64,000 bases of DNA from Xylanibacter ruminicola (GTDB taxonomy: Bacteria; Bacteroidota; Bacteroidia; Bacteroidales; Bacteroidaceae), in NCBI RefSeq assembly GCF_900142525.1, contig NZ_FRBD01000016.1, forward strand, positions 1 through 64,000, in the 5' to 3' direction. The notes beneath the pieces were generated by a model. It was not told the DNA's origin. It saw only the letters and a program-made list of their open reading frames with translations, and made no database searches. The position numbers were made by a program, and so were the translations under genes. Shown here piece after piece: positions 24,892 through 34,461 of this stretch (the stretch's first letter is position 1; the number at the start of each line of letters is the position of its first letter).

Positions 24892-26976
24892 ATGAACTGT
24901 AAAAAAACAATTGTAGCATTAAGTTTTGCTGCTATGACAATGCCTGCATTTGCATTGGATTACCTCCCATTGGGAGCTCCTGATTTCAGCAAGATTAAGG
25001 AAACCGACTATCTGCCAGCCTTTGAGAAGGCTATTAAGCAGAATCGTGAAGAAGTAAACAAGATTGTAGCCAACAAGGCTAAGCCTACATTCGAGAACAC
25101 TGTTCTGGCTTACGAGAAGAGTGGTGTAGAGTTGGATCGTGTTAGCAACGTGTTCTTTGCACTGGTGAGTGCCCATAAGACACCTGTGATTGCTGAGACT
25201 GAAAAGAAGGTGATGCCTATGCTGACTGAGCTTCAGAACGAAATCTCGTTCAATAAAGAGCTCTTCAAGAAAGTGAAATATGTTTACGACCATCAGCTTA
25301 AGAAACTGAAGGGTGAAGACAAGCGACTGACAGAGGAACTCTATAAGAGTTTTGTACGCTCAGGCGCATTGCTCAGTGATGAGAAGATGGAGCGCATGAA
25401 GCAGATTAACCTGCGCATTGCCGACCTCCAGCAGGAGTGGGGCACACTGCTGCCTAATGCTACCAATAACTCTGTGATTTGGGTAAATAGCAAGGAGGAG
25501 TTGGCAGGTTTGAGCGAGGCTGATATTGCTCAGTGTAAGAAGGATGCCGAGAGCCGTGGCGGTTATACGCCATACGCTATCGTCATCGTTAATACCACTC
25601 AGCAGGCCATCCTGTCAAGTTTGGATAATCGCAATCTGCGTCGCCGTGTATATGAGGCTTCTCGTCATCGTGCCGATGGCACACGTCAGTTCAATACATT
25701 CCCATTGGTAGTAGAGATTGCCAAACTGAGAGCTGAGATGGGCGAGCTGATGGGCTACAATAATTACGCCTCTTATTCGCTTGAGAAGACAATGGCTAAA
25801 AACTCTGACAATGTGTATAACTTCCTGAAGCAGCTCATTGCAGAGTACACACCTAAGGCCCAGGCAGAGACTAAGGCCATCGAGGATTACGCCAAGAAAC
25901 AGATGGGAACCGACTTCAAGTTGCAGCCATACGACCGCTTCTACTATTCGGCTAAGATGAAACAGGAGATGCTGAACATCAGCGACGACGAGGTGAAGCC
26001 ATACTTCAATATCGATAGCGTCATCGTAAATGGCGTGTTCTATGCAGCACATCGTGTGTATGGTCTGAACTTTGTTCAGCGTACTGATATCCCCACTTAT
26101 CACCCTGATATGAAGGTGTACGAGGTCCACGATAAGGATGGCAAGCTGTTGGCTCTGTTCTACAGCGATCCATACCGCCGTCCCACTAAACGTGGTGGTG
26201 CCTGGATGAGCGCTTTTGCCAAGCAGAGCGGTCTGCGCCAGCAGTTACCTATTATATATAATGTTACCAACTATGCTAAGGCTCCAGAGGGTCAGCCCAC
26301 GCTGATTACATGGGACGAGGTGACAACACTGTTCCACGAGTTTGGTCACGCCCTGCACGGCATGCTGTCAAACTGTAAGTACAACACCCTGAGTGGTACT
26401 GCAGTGGCTCGCGACTTCGTGGAGATGCCATCGCAATTCAACGAGACATTCGCATCAATACCTGAGATATTCGACCACTACGCTAAGCACGCTGTAACAG
26501 GCGAGCCAATGCCTGCTGACCTGAAAGAGAAGATGCTGAAGAGTATCAGCTTCCAACAGGCTTACGCCCTAGGCGAGAATCTGGCTGCTACCTGTCTGGA
26601 TCTGGCTTGGCATCACCTCTCATCGAAGGAGATTCCAACTGCCAACGAGGCTGCTAACTTCGAGGTTGAGGCCCTGAAGAAGATTGGACTCTACGACGAG
26701 CAGGTACCTCCACGCTATTCTACCTCTTACTTCAATCACGTATGGGGTGGTGGCTATGCTGCTGGTTATTACAGCTATCTGTGGACCGATGTGCTGGCTT
26801 GCAATGTGGCTGAGGCATTCCAGAAGTTTGGTGTCCTGAAACCAGAAACTGGTAATGCTTTCCGTCAGAAGGTGCTGAGTCGTGGTAACACCAAGGATCA
26901 GATGGAAATGTTTACTGACTTTACAGGAATGAAGACCCCCGACTCGTCAGGTTTCCTCAAGTATAGAGGTCTGTAA
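24892..26976 (+). CDS. Exported M3-family dipeptidyl carboxypeptidase (Dcp-like)
   Basis: A 694-residue zinc peptidase. A signal peptide (cleavage near MPAFA, residue 20) makes it periplasmic. The active site LFHEFGHALHGM near residue 480 gives the HExxH zinc motif, and the third ligand Glu lies in FVEMPSQFNE about 28 residues later. Dcp enzymes remove C-terminal dipeptides from short peptides, which suits a peptide-fermenting gut or oral bacterium. The ATG at 24892 is used rather than a TTG at 24886. Confidence 0.9.
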   Translation: MNCKKTIVALSFAAMTMPAFALDYLPLGAPDFSKIKETDYLPAFEKAIKQNREEVNKIVANKAKPTFENTVLAYEKSGVELDRVSNVFFALVSAHKTPVIAETEKKVMPMLTELQNEISFNKELFKKVKYVYDHQLKKLKGEDKRLTEELYKSFVRSGALLSDEKMERMKQINLRIADLQQEWGTLLPNATNNSVIWVNSKEELAGLSEADIAQCKKDAESRGGYTPYAIVIVNTTQQAILSSLDNRNLRRRVYEASRHRADGTRQFNTFPLVVEIAKLRAEMGELMGYNNYASYSLEKTMAKNSDNVYNFLKQLIAEYTPKAQAETKAIEDYAKKQMGTDFKLQPYDRFYYSAKMKQEMLNISDDEVKPYFNIDSVIVNGVFYAAHRVYGLNFVQRTDIPTYHPDMKVYEVHDKDGKLLALFYSDPYRRPTKRGGAWMSAFAKQSGLRQQLPIIYNVTNYAKAPEGQPTLITWDEVTTLFHEFGHALHGMLSNCKYNTLSGTAVARDFVEMPSQFNETFASIPEIFDHYAKHAVTGEPMPADLKEKMLKSISFQQAYALGENLAATCLDLAWHHLSSKEIPTANEAANFEVEALKKIGLYDEQVPPRYSTSYFNHVWGGGYAAGYYSYLWTDVLACNVAEAFQKFGVLKPETGNAFRQKVLSRGNTKDQMEMFTDFTGMKTPDSSGFLKYRGL

Positions 26977-27042
26977 TACGTAGTATTGGTTAATAATTCC
27001 TAAATGATAACGGCTAACAAGGATTAATTCGGAAAATTCGAG

Positions 27043-27050
27043 TAATTTTG
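27043..27050 (+). promoter_or_regulatory. -7 box of the NifU-like/GGGtGRT unit
   Basis: TAATTTTG, about 55 bp before the start codon at 27105. No clear -33 element. Confidence 0.5.
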
Positions 27051-27104
27051 TAGGTCAAAAGAAGGAGATATTAAGTTGTTTAACATTTAAATGTTTTATT
27101 ATCA

Positions 27105-27806
27105 ATGATTTATTCAAAAGAAGTGGAGAACATGTGTAGCGTTTGTAAGGGCGCTTACCATGGACCTGCACCTATCCCCGAGGAGGGCAAATGGGTAGCA
27201 GTAAAAGAAATCAAGGAGATCTCTGGTTACACCCACGGTATTGGCTGGTGCGCACCTCAGCAGGGTGCCTGCAAGCTGAGCCTGAACGTTAAGGACGGTG
27301 TGATTCAGGAGGCTCTGGTTGAGACCATCGGATGTACTGGTATGACTCACTCAGCTGCTATGGCTTCTGAGATTCTGCCTGGTAAGACCATCCTTGAGGC
27401 TCTGAACACCGACCTGGTATGTGATGCTATCAACACCGCTATGCGCGAGCTCTTCCTGCAGATTGTTTACGGACGTACACAGAGTGCTTTCTCTGAGGGC
27501 GGTCTGCCTATTGGCGCTGGTCTTGAGGACCTTGGTAAGGGTCTTCGTTCACAGACAGGTACTCTCTATGGCACCGTTGCTAAGGGTACACGTTACCTCG
27601 AGCTCACTGAGGGTTACATCACCAAGCAGTACCTCGACGCTAACAACGAGGTTTGCGGTTACGAGTATGTACACCTCGGCAAGATGATGGAGGCTGTTAA
27701 GAATGGCATGGATGCCAACGAGGCTCTGAAGAAGTTCACTGGCTCTTATGGACGTACAACCGAGGAGCAGGGTGCAGTTAAGGCTATTGACCCACGTAAA
27801 GAATAA
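27105..27806 (+). CDS. Iron-sulfur scaffold-like (NifU N-terminal type) protein
   Basis: A 233-residue protein resembling the NifU/IscU scaffold family, with Cys residues in CSVCKGAYHG near residue 12, GWCAPQQGACKL near 50 and the GCTGMTHSAAMASE segment near 78, where scaffold proteins carry a cluster ligand. The C-terminal half (QTGTLYGTVAKGTRYLELTEGYI) is not part of a minimal NifU. It lies 15 bp before the GGGtGRT gene, a pairing seen in anaerobes; joint function is not established. Codon use suggests high expression. Confidence 0.7.
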   Translation: MIYSKEVENMCSVCKGAYHGPAPIPEEGKWVAVKEIKEISGYTHGIGWCAPQQGACKLSLNVKDGVIQEALVETIGCTGMTHSAAMASEILPGKTILEALNTDLVCDAINTAMRELFLQIVYGRTQSAFSEGGLPIGAGLEDLGKGLRSQTGTLYGTVAKGTRYLELTEGYITKQYLDANNEVCGYEYVHLGKMMEAVKNGMDANEALKKFTGSYGRTTEEQGAVKAIDPRKE

Positions 27807-27821
27807 AAGGAGGATACGACT

Positions 27822-28838
27822 ATGATTAGAAAAGTACAGTTTGAGAGTCAGGAGCGCCGTATCAACCAGGTTCTTGCTGCTCTGAAGGAGAATGGCATCA
27901 ACTCTATCGAGGAGGCCAATGAGATTTGTGAAAAGGCAGGTATCGATCCTTACCAGATGTGTGAGGAGACTCAGCTTATCTGCTTCGAGAACGCCAAGTG
28001 GGCATATGTTTGTGGTGCTGCTATCGCCATCAAGAAGGGCGTAAAGACAGCTGCTGAGGCTGCTGAGGCCATCGGTATCGGTCTGCAGAGCTTCTGTATC
28101 CCCGGATCAGTAGCCGACGATCGTAAGGTAGGTATCGGTCACGGTAACCTGGCTGCTCGTCTGCTCCGCGAGGAGACTGAGTGCTTCGCATTCCTGGCTG
28201 GTCACGAGAGCTTCGCTGCTGCTGAGGGTGCTATCAAGATTGCTGAGATGGCTAACAAGGTACGTCAGAAGCCACTTCGTGTTATCCTGAACGGTCTTGG
28301 TAAGGACGCTGCTCAGATCATCAGCCGTATCAACGGTTTCACATACGTACAGACCAAGTTCGACTACTTCACTGGCGATCTGGCTGTTGTTAAGGAGGTT
28401 CCTTATGGCAACAACCCAAGCCGTCTGAAGGTTAAGTGCTATGGTGCTGACGATGTTCGTGAGGGTGTAGCTATCCTGTGGAAGGAGAACGTAGACGTAT
28501 CAATCACTGGTAACTCTACCAACCCAACACGTTTCCAGCACCCAGTAGCTGGTACTTACAAGAAGGAGCGTGTACTCGCTGGTAAGCCTTACTTCTCAGT
28601 AGCTTCTGGTGGTGGTACAGGTCGTACTCTGCACCCAGATAACATGGCTGCAGGTCCTGCTTCTTACGGTATGACTGATACTCTGGGTCGTATGCACTCA
28701 GACGCTCAGTTCGCAGGTTCTTCTTCAGTTCCTGCTCACGTAGAGATGATGGGATTCCTGGGTATGGGTAATAACCCAATGGTAGGTGCTACTGTATCTG
28801 TAGCAGTTGCTATCGACCTCGCTATCAACAAGAAGTAA
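27822..28838 (+). CDS. GGGtGRT-family protein
   Basis: A 338-residue protein named for the motif SVASGGGTGRTLHPDN near residue 260. Cys residues occur in EICEKAGIDPYQMCEETQLICF (about 35-56) and further on. The family is conserved in anaerobes, usually next to a NifU-like gene as here, and its reaction is not known to me. The neighbour suggests an iron-sulfur protein. The codon choice is that of a strongly expressed gene. Confidence 0.8.
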   Translation: MIRKVQFESQERRINQVLAALKENGINSIEEANEICEKAGIDPYQMCEETQLICFENAKWAYVCGAAIAIKKGVKTAAEAAEAIGIGLQSFCIPGSVADDRKVGIGHGNLAARLLREETECFAFLAGHESFAAAEGAIKIAEMANKVRQKPLRVILNGLGKDAAQIISRINGFTYVQTKFDYFTGDLAVVKEVPYGNNPSRLKVKCYGADDVREGVAILWKENVDVSITGNSTNPTRFQHPVAGTYKKERVLAGKPYFSVASGGGTGRTLHPDNMAAGPASYGMTDTLGRMHSDAQFAGSSSVPAHVEMMGFLGMGNNPMVGATVSVAVAIDLAINKK

Positions 28839-28862
28839 TCCTTTCTTGAGATACAATAAAAA

Positions 28863-28890
28863 AGCCTCGCCAATCGGCGGGGCTATTTTG
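28863..28890 (+). terminator. Terminator of the NifU-like/GGGtGRT unit
   Basis: A 9-bp GC-rich stem with one G-U pair (28863-28871 and 28876-28884), then ATTTTGTT. Confidence 0.8.
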
Positions 28891-28894
28891 TTAA

Positions 28895-28934
28895 CTAGTC
28901 ATACTAGTCATACTAGCCATGCTAGTTCTTCTAG
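28895..28934. repeat. 9-bp-period CTAG array, five units
   Basis: CTAG at 28895, 28904, 28913, 28922 and 28931, exactly 9 bp apart. The last unit supplies the stop codon (TAG on the minus strand) of the Dabb gene. Confidence 0.85.
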
Positions 28935-29236
28935 ATCTCAAAGTCCAGGCAGCTACGCTGCACAGTATAAGGCCTAACCTTGCCATTTGCTACTGCTACG
29001 TGCTCTGGGTGAACAGCGTAGCCCTTCAATGCCTCTTCGCTCTCGAGCGTGCTGTCAAGCATCACATCGGCGTTCGACGATGCCAAGCGGCCATCAATGT
29101 GTACCTTTACGTCAATCAGTCCAGGCACCTTGCCTACCAATCCCTCAAGACCAGCCTTGATGCCAGCCTTTACCTTTGCTTTCTCTTCTTCAGAGAGTTC
29201 TGGATTCAGAGTCCAGAGAATAATGTGCTTTACCAT
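28931..29236 (-). CDS. Dabb-family (stress-responsive A/B barrel) protein
   Basis: A 101-residue small alpha-beta barrel protein: MVKHIILWTLNPELSEEEK at the start, PGLIDVKVHIDGR in the middle and GYAVHPEHVAVANGKVRPYT near the end match the Dabb domain. Members include dimeric stress proteins and polyketide cyclases; no role can be assigned. The stop codon lies within the CTAG array, so the C-terminal residues may have been shaped by it. -7 box TATTTTTG at 29268-29275. Confidence 0.8.
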   Translation of the reverse strand: MVKHIILWTLNPELSEEEKAKVKAGIKAGLEGLVGKVPGLIDVKVHIDGRLASSNADVMLDSTLESEEALKGYAVHPEHVAVANGKVRPYTVQRSCLDFEI

Positions 29237-29267
29237 ACCTTAATTATATTTAGTGATTCTAATGTTG

Positions 29268-29346
29268 CAAAAATAAGCAAAATAATCTGTCTGGCAAAGA
29301 AAAATGTGCAAAAACACATCAGTATTGAAGTTTTTTTGTATATTTG
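29268..29346. promoter_or_regulatory. Divergent -7 boxes for the Dabb and ettA genes
   Basis: Minus-strand TATTTTTG at 29268-29275 and plus-strand TATATTTG at 29339-29346, the latter 30 bp before the ettA ATG. Confidence 0.55.
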
Positions 29347-29375
29347 CACAAATTAATAAAATACTGATTAGTAAT

Positions 29376-31073
29376 ATGGCAACAGTAGACGATAAAAAGA
29401 TTATCTTCTCGATGGTTGGAGTGAGCAAGACCATCCAACAGAATCAGAAACAAGTGCTCAAAAACATCTACCTCAGCTTCTTCTATGGTGCTAAGATTGG
29501 TATCATCGGTTTGAACGGTGCTGGTAAGTCAACCCTCATGAAGATTATTGCAGGTCTCGACCAGCAGTATCAGGGCAACGTGGTTTGGAGCCCTGGCTAT
29601 ACTGTGGGCTATCTGCCTCAGGACCCGCCTCTCAATGAGGAGAAAACCGTCAAGGAGAACGTGATGGAGGGTGTGCAGCATGTTTACGATGCACTAGCTG
29701 AATACGACGAGATCAACGTAAAGTTTGGGCTGCCTGAGTACTACGAGGATCCAGACAAGATGGACAAGTTGATGCAGCGCCAGGCAGAGTTGCAGGATAT
29801 CATCGATGCTACCGATGCCTGGAACATGGACTCAAAGCTCGATCGTGCCATGGCGGCTCTGAACTGTCCTCCTGGCGATTGGAGTGTTAAGAATCTGAGT
29901 GGTGGTGAGCGCCGCCGTGTGGCTCTGTGTCGTCTGTTGTTGCAGAAACCTGATGTACTGTTGCTCGACGAGCCTACCAACCACCTTGATGCTGAGTCGA
30001 TAGACTGGTTGGAGCAGCACTTGCAGCAGTACGAGGGTACAGTTATTGCTGTGACTCACGACCGTTACTTCCTCGACGATGTGGCAGAGTGGATTCTCGA
30101 GCTGGATCGTGGTGAGGGAATCCCCTGGAAGGGCAACTATTCAAGCTGGTTGGAGCAGAAGAGCCAGCGCTTAGCTCAGGAAGAGAAGACTGCTTCAAAG
30201 CGCCGCAAGACGCTGGAGCGCGAGTTGGAGTGGGTGCGTATGGCGCCCAAGGCCCGTCATGCCAAGGGTAAGGCTCGACTCAACTCTTACGAAATGATGC
30301 TGAACGAGGAGCAGAAGCAGAAGGAAGAGAAACTCGAGATATTCATTCCTAACGGTCCTCGTCTGGGTAACAAGGTGATTGAGGCCGAGCATGTGGCCAA
30401 GTCATTCCCAGAGAAGACGCTGTTTACTGATCTTAACTTCAACCTGCCACCAAACGGCATTGTGGGTGTGATTGGACCTAATGGCGCTGGTAAAACCACG
30501 CTGTTCCGCCTCATTATGGGCTTGGAGCAGGCCGATGCAGGTTCGTTTGCTGTAGGCGAAACCGTCAAGCTGTCGTACGTCGATCAGCAGCACAAGGATA
30601 TCGACCCTACCAAGTCGGTCTACGAGGTTGTTAGTCAGGGCAACGAAACCATCCGCATGGGTGGCAAAGATGTCAACGTGCGAGCCTACCTCAGCCGCTT
30701 TAACTTCAGCGGCGCCGATCAGGAAAAAAAGTGTGGCGTGCTCTCTGGTGGTGAGCGCAACCGCCTGCATCTGGCTATCGCTTTGAAACAAGAGGGTAAC
30801 GTGTTGTTACTCGACGAGCCTACCAACGATATCGACGTGAACACCCTGCGTGCACTCGAGGAAGGTTTGGAGGCCTTTGCCGGCTGTGCTGTCATCATCA
30901 GCCACGACCGCTGGTTCCTCGACCGTATCTGTACCCATATCCTGGCCTTCGAAGGCGAGGGTAATGTATTCTATTTCGAGGGCAACTACAGCGAATACGA
31001 GAGCAATAAAGCTCAGCGCTTGGGTCTTGAAGAACCTAAGCGAGCCCGCTATCGTAAGTTGATGGAGGAATAA
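29376..31073 (+). CDS. ettA: ABC-F translation factor EttA
   Basis: A 565-residue soluble protein with two ABC ATPase domains. Walker A motifs are GLNGAGKST near 45 and GPNGAGKTT near 365; signatures are LSGGERRRVAL near 175 and LSGGERNRLHL near 455. The linker between the domains and the short arm match EttA, the energy-dependent translational throttle that acts in the ribosomal E site. The ATG at 29376 is used because the longer frame begins upstream of the -7 box. Confidence 0.9.
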   Translation: MATVDDKKIIFSMVGVSKTIQQNQKQVLKNIYLSFFYGAKIGIIGLNGAGKSTLMKIIAGLDQQYQGNVVWSPGYTVGYLPQDPPLNEEKTVKENVMEGVQHVYDALAEYDEINVKFGLPEYYEDPDKMDKLMQRQAELQDIIDATDAWNMDSKLDRAMAALNCPPGDWSVKNLSGGERRRVALCRLLLQKPDVLLLDEPTNHLDAESIDWLEQHLQQYEGTVIAVTHDRYFLDDVAEWILELDRGEGIPWKGNYSSWLEQKSQRLAQEEKTASKRRKTLERELEWVRMAPKARHAKGKARLNSYEMMLNEEQKQKEEKLEIFIPNGPRLGNKVIEAEHVAKSFPEKTLFTDLNFNLPPNGIVGVIGPNGAGKTTLFRLIMGLEQADAGSFAVGETVKLSYVDQQHKDIDPTKSVYEVVSQGNETIRMGGKDVNVRAYLSRFNFSGADQEKKCGVLSGGERNRLHLAIALKQEGNVLLLDEPTNDIDVNTLRALEEGLEAFAGCAVIISHDRWFLDRICTHILAFEGEGNVFYFEGNYSEYESNKAQRLGLEEPKRARYRKLMEE

Positions 31074-31099
31074 TGTGTTAAAATCCCTATAAATGGGGA

Positions 31100-31130
31100 T
31101 TGTACACTAAATCATAAAGCTGTACCTTTG
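31100..31130 (+). promoter_or_regulatory. Promoter of the porphyrin-related operon
   Basis: TTG (31100-31102), 20 nt, TACCTTTG (31123-31130), 37 bp before the TonB-receptor start. It is probably the promoter for all four genes to 37161. Confidence 0.7.
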
Positions 31131-31167
31131 CACCCGCAACCAACACAATGGGTGCAATTACAGTTTT

Positions 31168-33240
31168 ATGAGGAAAAAAGTATTGTTTTTAGCATTATGT
31201 CCTATCTGCACATTTGCAGGTGAATTGGACGAGGTATCCGACACAACAGTAGCAAAACAGTTTGATGTCGATGAGGTAACAGTAGTAGGTTTCAAGCAGG
31301 ATGCATTAGGTCGTGAGGCACAATCTGTTACCTCACTGTCAAGTGCGTTTATACGTCAGGCCGAGATGACCAGTATTAAGGACGTGGGGTATACCGTTCC
31401 TAATTTCTACATCCCTGAGTATGGCACTCGCCAGAACTCGCCCGTCTTTGTGAGAGGAGTGGGGGCCAAGACCAATGGTCCTACCGTGGGATTCTATATC
31501 GATGGCGTGCCCCACATGGAGCGTTCGGCTTTCGACGACGACCTGTTTGATATCACAGCCCTCGAGGTGCTTCGTGGTCCTCAGGGCACACTCTATGGTC
31601 GAAATTGTATTGGTGGAATCATCAACGCCTATACCCGTTCACCATTCGAGTTTCAGGGCACTCGTGTAAAGATAGGCTATGGCCGTTATAATGATATGGT
31701 GGTTAATGCCTACCATTATAATAAGGTGAACGATAAGCTGGGCTTTGCTATTAACGGCAGCTATCATCACAACGATGGCTACTTCCGTAATGCCTTCGAC
31801 GATAGTAAGATTGATAAGTTTAACGAGGGCTTCCTGCGTGGTCGCGTGTTCTTCAAGCCAACTGAGCGCTGGACCATTACAGCCGATGTGAGCTATCGTA
31901 ACAGCGATCAGGGTGGCTATCCTTATGCCACTTACGATGCTGAGACTGGTAAGACTGGCGAGATCAACTACAACCGCTACAGTTCTTACTTTCGTCAGCT
32001 CACCACGGCAGGACTGAATGTCCGTTACGAGGGCGATAAGTTCAGCTTCAACAGCCAGACGGCCTATCAGTATATCGACGATCACATGGCCATCGACCAG
32101 GACTTCATGCCCAAGGATCTTTATTGGGTCAACCAGAGCGTTCGCCAGAATATCTTCAGCGAGGAACTCACTCTTAAGTCAACCACCGATAGCCGATATC
32201 AGTGGATGGTGGGTGCCTTTTTGTTCAGCGACAGCTACAACAAGTCGCTCTACACCACCTACATCGCTCAGGATTACTGCACGCCTAAGTTCTACGATTC
32301 GCCTACTACAGGTCTGTCTGTCTATCACCAGTCGTCGCTCCAGATCGTTGGCGGTCTGAAGGCACAGGTGGGCCTGCGTTTCGACTACGAACATGCCAAG
32401 GAGGATTATACTGCCTATCGCACGGCGGCTTGGGTCACTACGCTGGGCAACCCTGTTGACATATACAACAGTAAGCTTAACTTCACCCAGTTCACTCCTA
32501 AGTTCACACTCGAGTATCTTACTGCCGACAATCAGTTTGTTTATGCTTCAGTAACCCGTGGTTACAAGACAGGCGGTTTCAACTCTACATTCCAGCAGGA
32601 CGATGAGCGCACCTTTGATCCAGAGTATAACTGGAACTACGAGGTGGGTGCCAAGACCTCTTGGTTGAACCATGCATTGCAGGCAGAACTCACCTTGTTC
32701 TATGTAGACTGGCGCCATCAGCAGATTACTCAGACCATTCCTGGTGTGGGCAATATCACTCGTAATGCTGGCCACTCTGACAGTAAGGGTGTTGAGCTGG
32801 CTATGACCGTACGTCCTATACTGCCGCTCACCTTCCGTTTGAGCTATGGATACACTTACGCCCGCTTCCTTGACTACAAGCGCAGCGAGACTGTAGATTA
32901 TACTGGTATGATGCTGCCATTGGTACCACGCCACACGCTCTCACTGCGTGGCAGCTATACCGTTCTGCCTCAGAATTCTACCATCAGTAAACTGGTGTTC
33001 AGTGCTGGCCTGAGTGGTATGGGCAAGATTTACTGGAACGAGGACAATGCCGTCAATCAGCCTTTCTATGCGCTGCTCGATGCCAAAGTGAGTGCCACCA
33101 TGGGTCTGGTTACATGGGAGGTATGGGGTAAGAACCTCACCAACACAGATTATCTTACATATTATTTCAAGTCGAGTGCCGGCTATGGTCAGCAGGGCCG
33201 TCCTGTATCCTTTGGCACATCGCTCGTGTTTAATTTCTAG
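31168..33240 (+). CDS. TonB-dependent receptor, probably for a porphyrin-type substrate
   Basis: A 690-residue outer-membrane receptor: signal peptide (residues 1-17), a TonB-box-like DEVTVVG near 35, plug domain (about 50-155; VFVRGVGAK, YIDGVPH, LRGPQGTLYGRN), then a 22-strand barrel ending in aromatic SLVFNF. It lacks the N-terminal carboxypeptidase-like domain of SusC proteins and has the compact form of siderophore or heme receptors. The three following genes on the strand are an MFS permease, HemN and protoporphyrinogen oxidase, which points to a heme precursor as ligand; this is inference from context. Confidence 0.85.
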   Translation: MRKKVLFLALCPICTFAGELDEVSDTTVAKQFDVDEVTVVGFKQDALGREAQSVTSLSSAFIRQAEMTSIKDVGYTVPNFYIPEYGTRQNSPVFVRGVGAKTNGPTVGFYIDGVPHMERSAFDDDLFDITALEVLRGPQGTLYGRNCIGGIINAYTRSPFEFQGTRVKIGYGRYNDMVVNAYHYNKVNDKLGFAINGSYHHNDGYFRNAFDDSKIDKFNEGFLRGRVFFKPTERWTITADVSYRNSDQGGYPYATYDAETGKTGEINYNRYSSYFRQLTTAGLNVRYEGDKFSFNSQTAYQYIDDHMAIDQDFMPKDLYWVNQSVRQNIFSEELTLKSTTDSRYQWMVGAFLFSDSYNKSLYTTYIAQDYCTPKFYDSPTTGLSVYHQSSLQIVGGLKAQVGLRFDYEHAKEDYTAYRTAAWVTTLGNPVDIYNSKLNFTQFTPKFTLEYLTADNQFVYASVTRGYKTGGFNSTFQQDDERTFDPEYNWNYEVGAKTSWLNHALQAELTLFYVDWRHQQITQTIPGVGNITRNAGHSDSKGVELAMTVRPILPLTFRLSYGYTYARFLDYKRSETVDYTGMMLPLVPRHTLSLRGSYTVLPQNSTISKLVFSAGLSGMGKIYWNEDNAVNQPFYALLDAKVSATMGLVTWEVWGKNLTNTDYLTYYFKSSAGYGQQGRPVSFGTSLVFNF

Positions 33241-33249
33241 TAGCAGTAT

Positions 33250-34461
33250 ATGGCCAGAAACAAGCAACTCCTGATGTTCTTCTGCCTTTATATAGCGCAG
33301 AGCATCCCCTCCAGTTTCTTTGCTACAGCCCTGCAGGTAATGATGCGCGAGGCTCATTACTCGCTGGCAACCATTGGGCTGCTGCAATTGGTCAAACTGC
33401 CGTGGGTAGTCAAGTTCCTGTGGTCGCCTATGGTAGATCGCCATTGCCTCACAGGGCACGACTTTGTTCGCTTCATCGTTTTCAGCGAGCTGGTCTATGC
33501 TGCATTTATTCTGTTGGCTGGCCATATCAATGTGGCCGATAATATCTATCTTGTACTCCTGATGGTGACCTTGTCGCTCGTAGCGTCGGCCACTCAGGAT
33601 ATAGCCACCGATGCACTGGCCATTCTGATGCATGGAGGCAAGGACAAGAGTATGGTAAACAGCATGCAGTCGATGGGTAGCTTTGGTGGCGCACTCATTG
33701 GCAGCGGCGTGCTGTTGCTGGTGCTTAATCACTACGGCTGGCATGTGGTAACACCCTGTCTGGGTGTGTTTGTACTGCTGATGCTGATACCTATGGTCGG
33801 CCAGCGAAAGCATTTGGATGTGGTGAAGAAGGACGAGCGCCAGCGTGCCAAGCTCACCGATTTTGCCTTGTTCTTTGCCCAGCCTGGCATCTGGCGCCAG
33901 ATAGGATTCCTGCTGCTGTATTATGCCAGCATCATTGGTATCCTGTCTATGATGCGCCCCTGGCTGGTTGACCTTGGCTATACGATGAAGCAGATTGGCG
34001 TGATGAGTGGCATCGTGGGCACATCGGTGGCCTTCTGTGCCTCGTTTGGCACCGGCTTCCTAATGCGTCGCATTGGAATTTACAGGTCACGTCTGCTGTT
34101 TGCAGTTTTCATACTTGCTACTACTTGCTACTTTCTGTGGCTATCGTGGATAGTTCAGCCCTCAACGGCTATGCTCTATGTTGGCATTGTTTTATTGTGG
34201 AGCAGTTACGGCATGGCTACTATCGTGGTTTACACATCGGCTATGGAGTGTGTACGTACTGGTCGCGAGGGTACCGATTTCACAGTCCAAACCGTTCTTA
34301 CCCATTTTAGTGGCATCATCATGGCTAGCCTCAGTGGCAGTGTGGCCCAGCACATGGGCTATCATGGCCTTTTTGCTACCGAGGTGCTCATCGCCTTGGT
34401 ATCATTGGTTTATATCATTCTGTTTTTCAGCAAGAAACATGCAACAACACGTCATCAATAA
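33250..34461 (+). CDS. MFS permease, AmpG-like
   Basis: A 403-residue membrane protein with about 12 helices. The start MARNKQLLMFFCLYIAQSIP and LPWVVKFLWSPMVDRH near residue 55 are of the AmpG/PAT type of major facilitator permeases, which carry muropeptides or acetyl-CoA. Here it stands 9 bp after the TonB receptor and overlaps hemN by 23 bp, so an inner-membrane step for the same substrate (a porphyrin) is likely. Transport direction cannot be read from the sequence. Confidence 0.8.
   Translation: MARNKQLLMFFCLYIAQSIPSSFFATALQVMMREAHYSLATIGLLQLVKLPWVVKFLWSPMVDRHCLTGHDFVRFIVFSELVYAAFILLAGHINVADNIYLVLLMVTLSLVASATQDIATDALAILMHGGKDKSMVNSMQSMGSFGGALIGSGVLLLVLNHYGWHVVTPCLGVFVLLMLIPMVGQRKHLDVVKKDERQRAKLTDFALFFAQPGIWRQIGFLLLYYASIIGILSMMRPWLVDLGYTMKQIGVMSGIVGTSVAFCASFGTGFLMRRIGIYRSRLLFAVFILATTCYFLWLSWIVQPSTAMLYVGIVLLWSSYGMATIVVYTSAMECVRTGREGTDFTVQTVLTHFSGIIMASLSGSVAQHMGYHGLFATEVLIALVSLVYIILFFSKKHATTRHQ

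Noticed and set aside
32941..33813. Minus-strand frame of 290 codons across the TonB receptor and MFS genes
   Set aside because: Spans two real genes in antisense; His/Gln-rich shadow typical of complementary strands.
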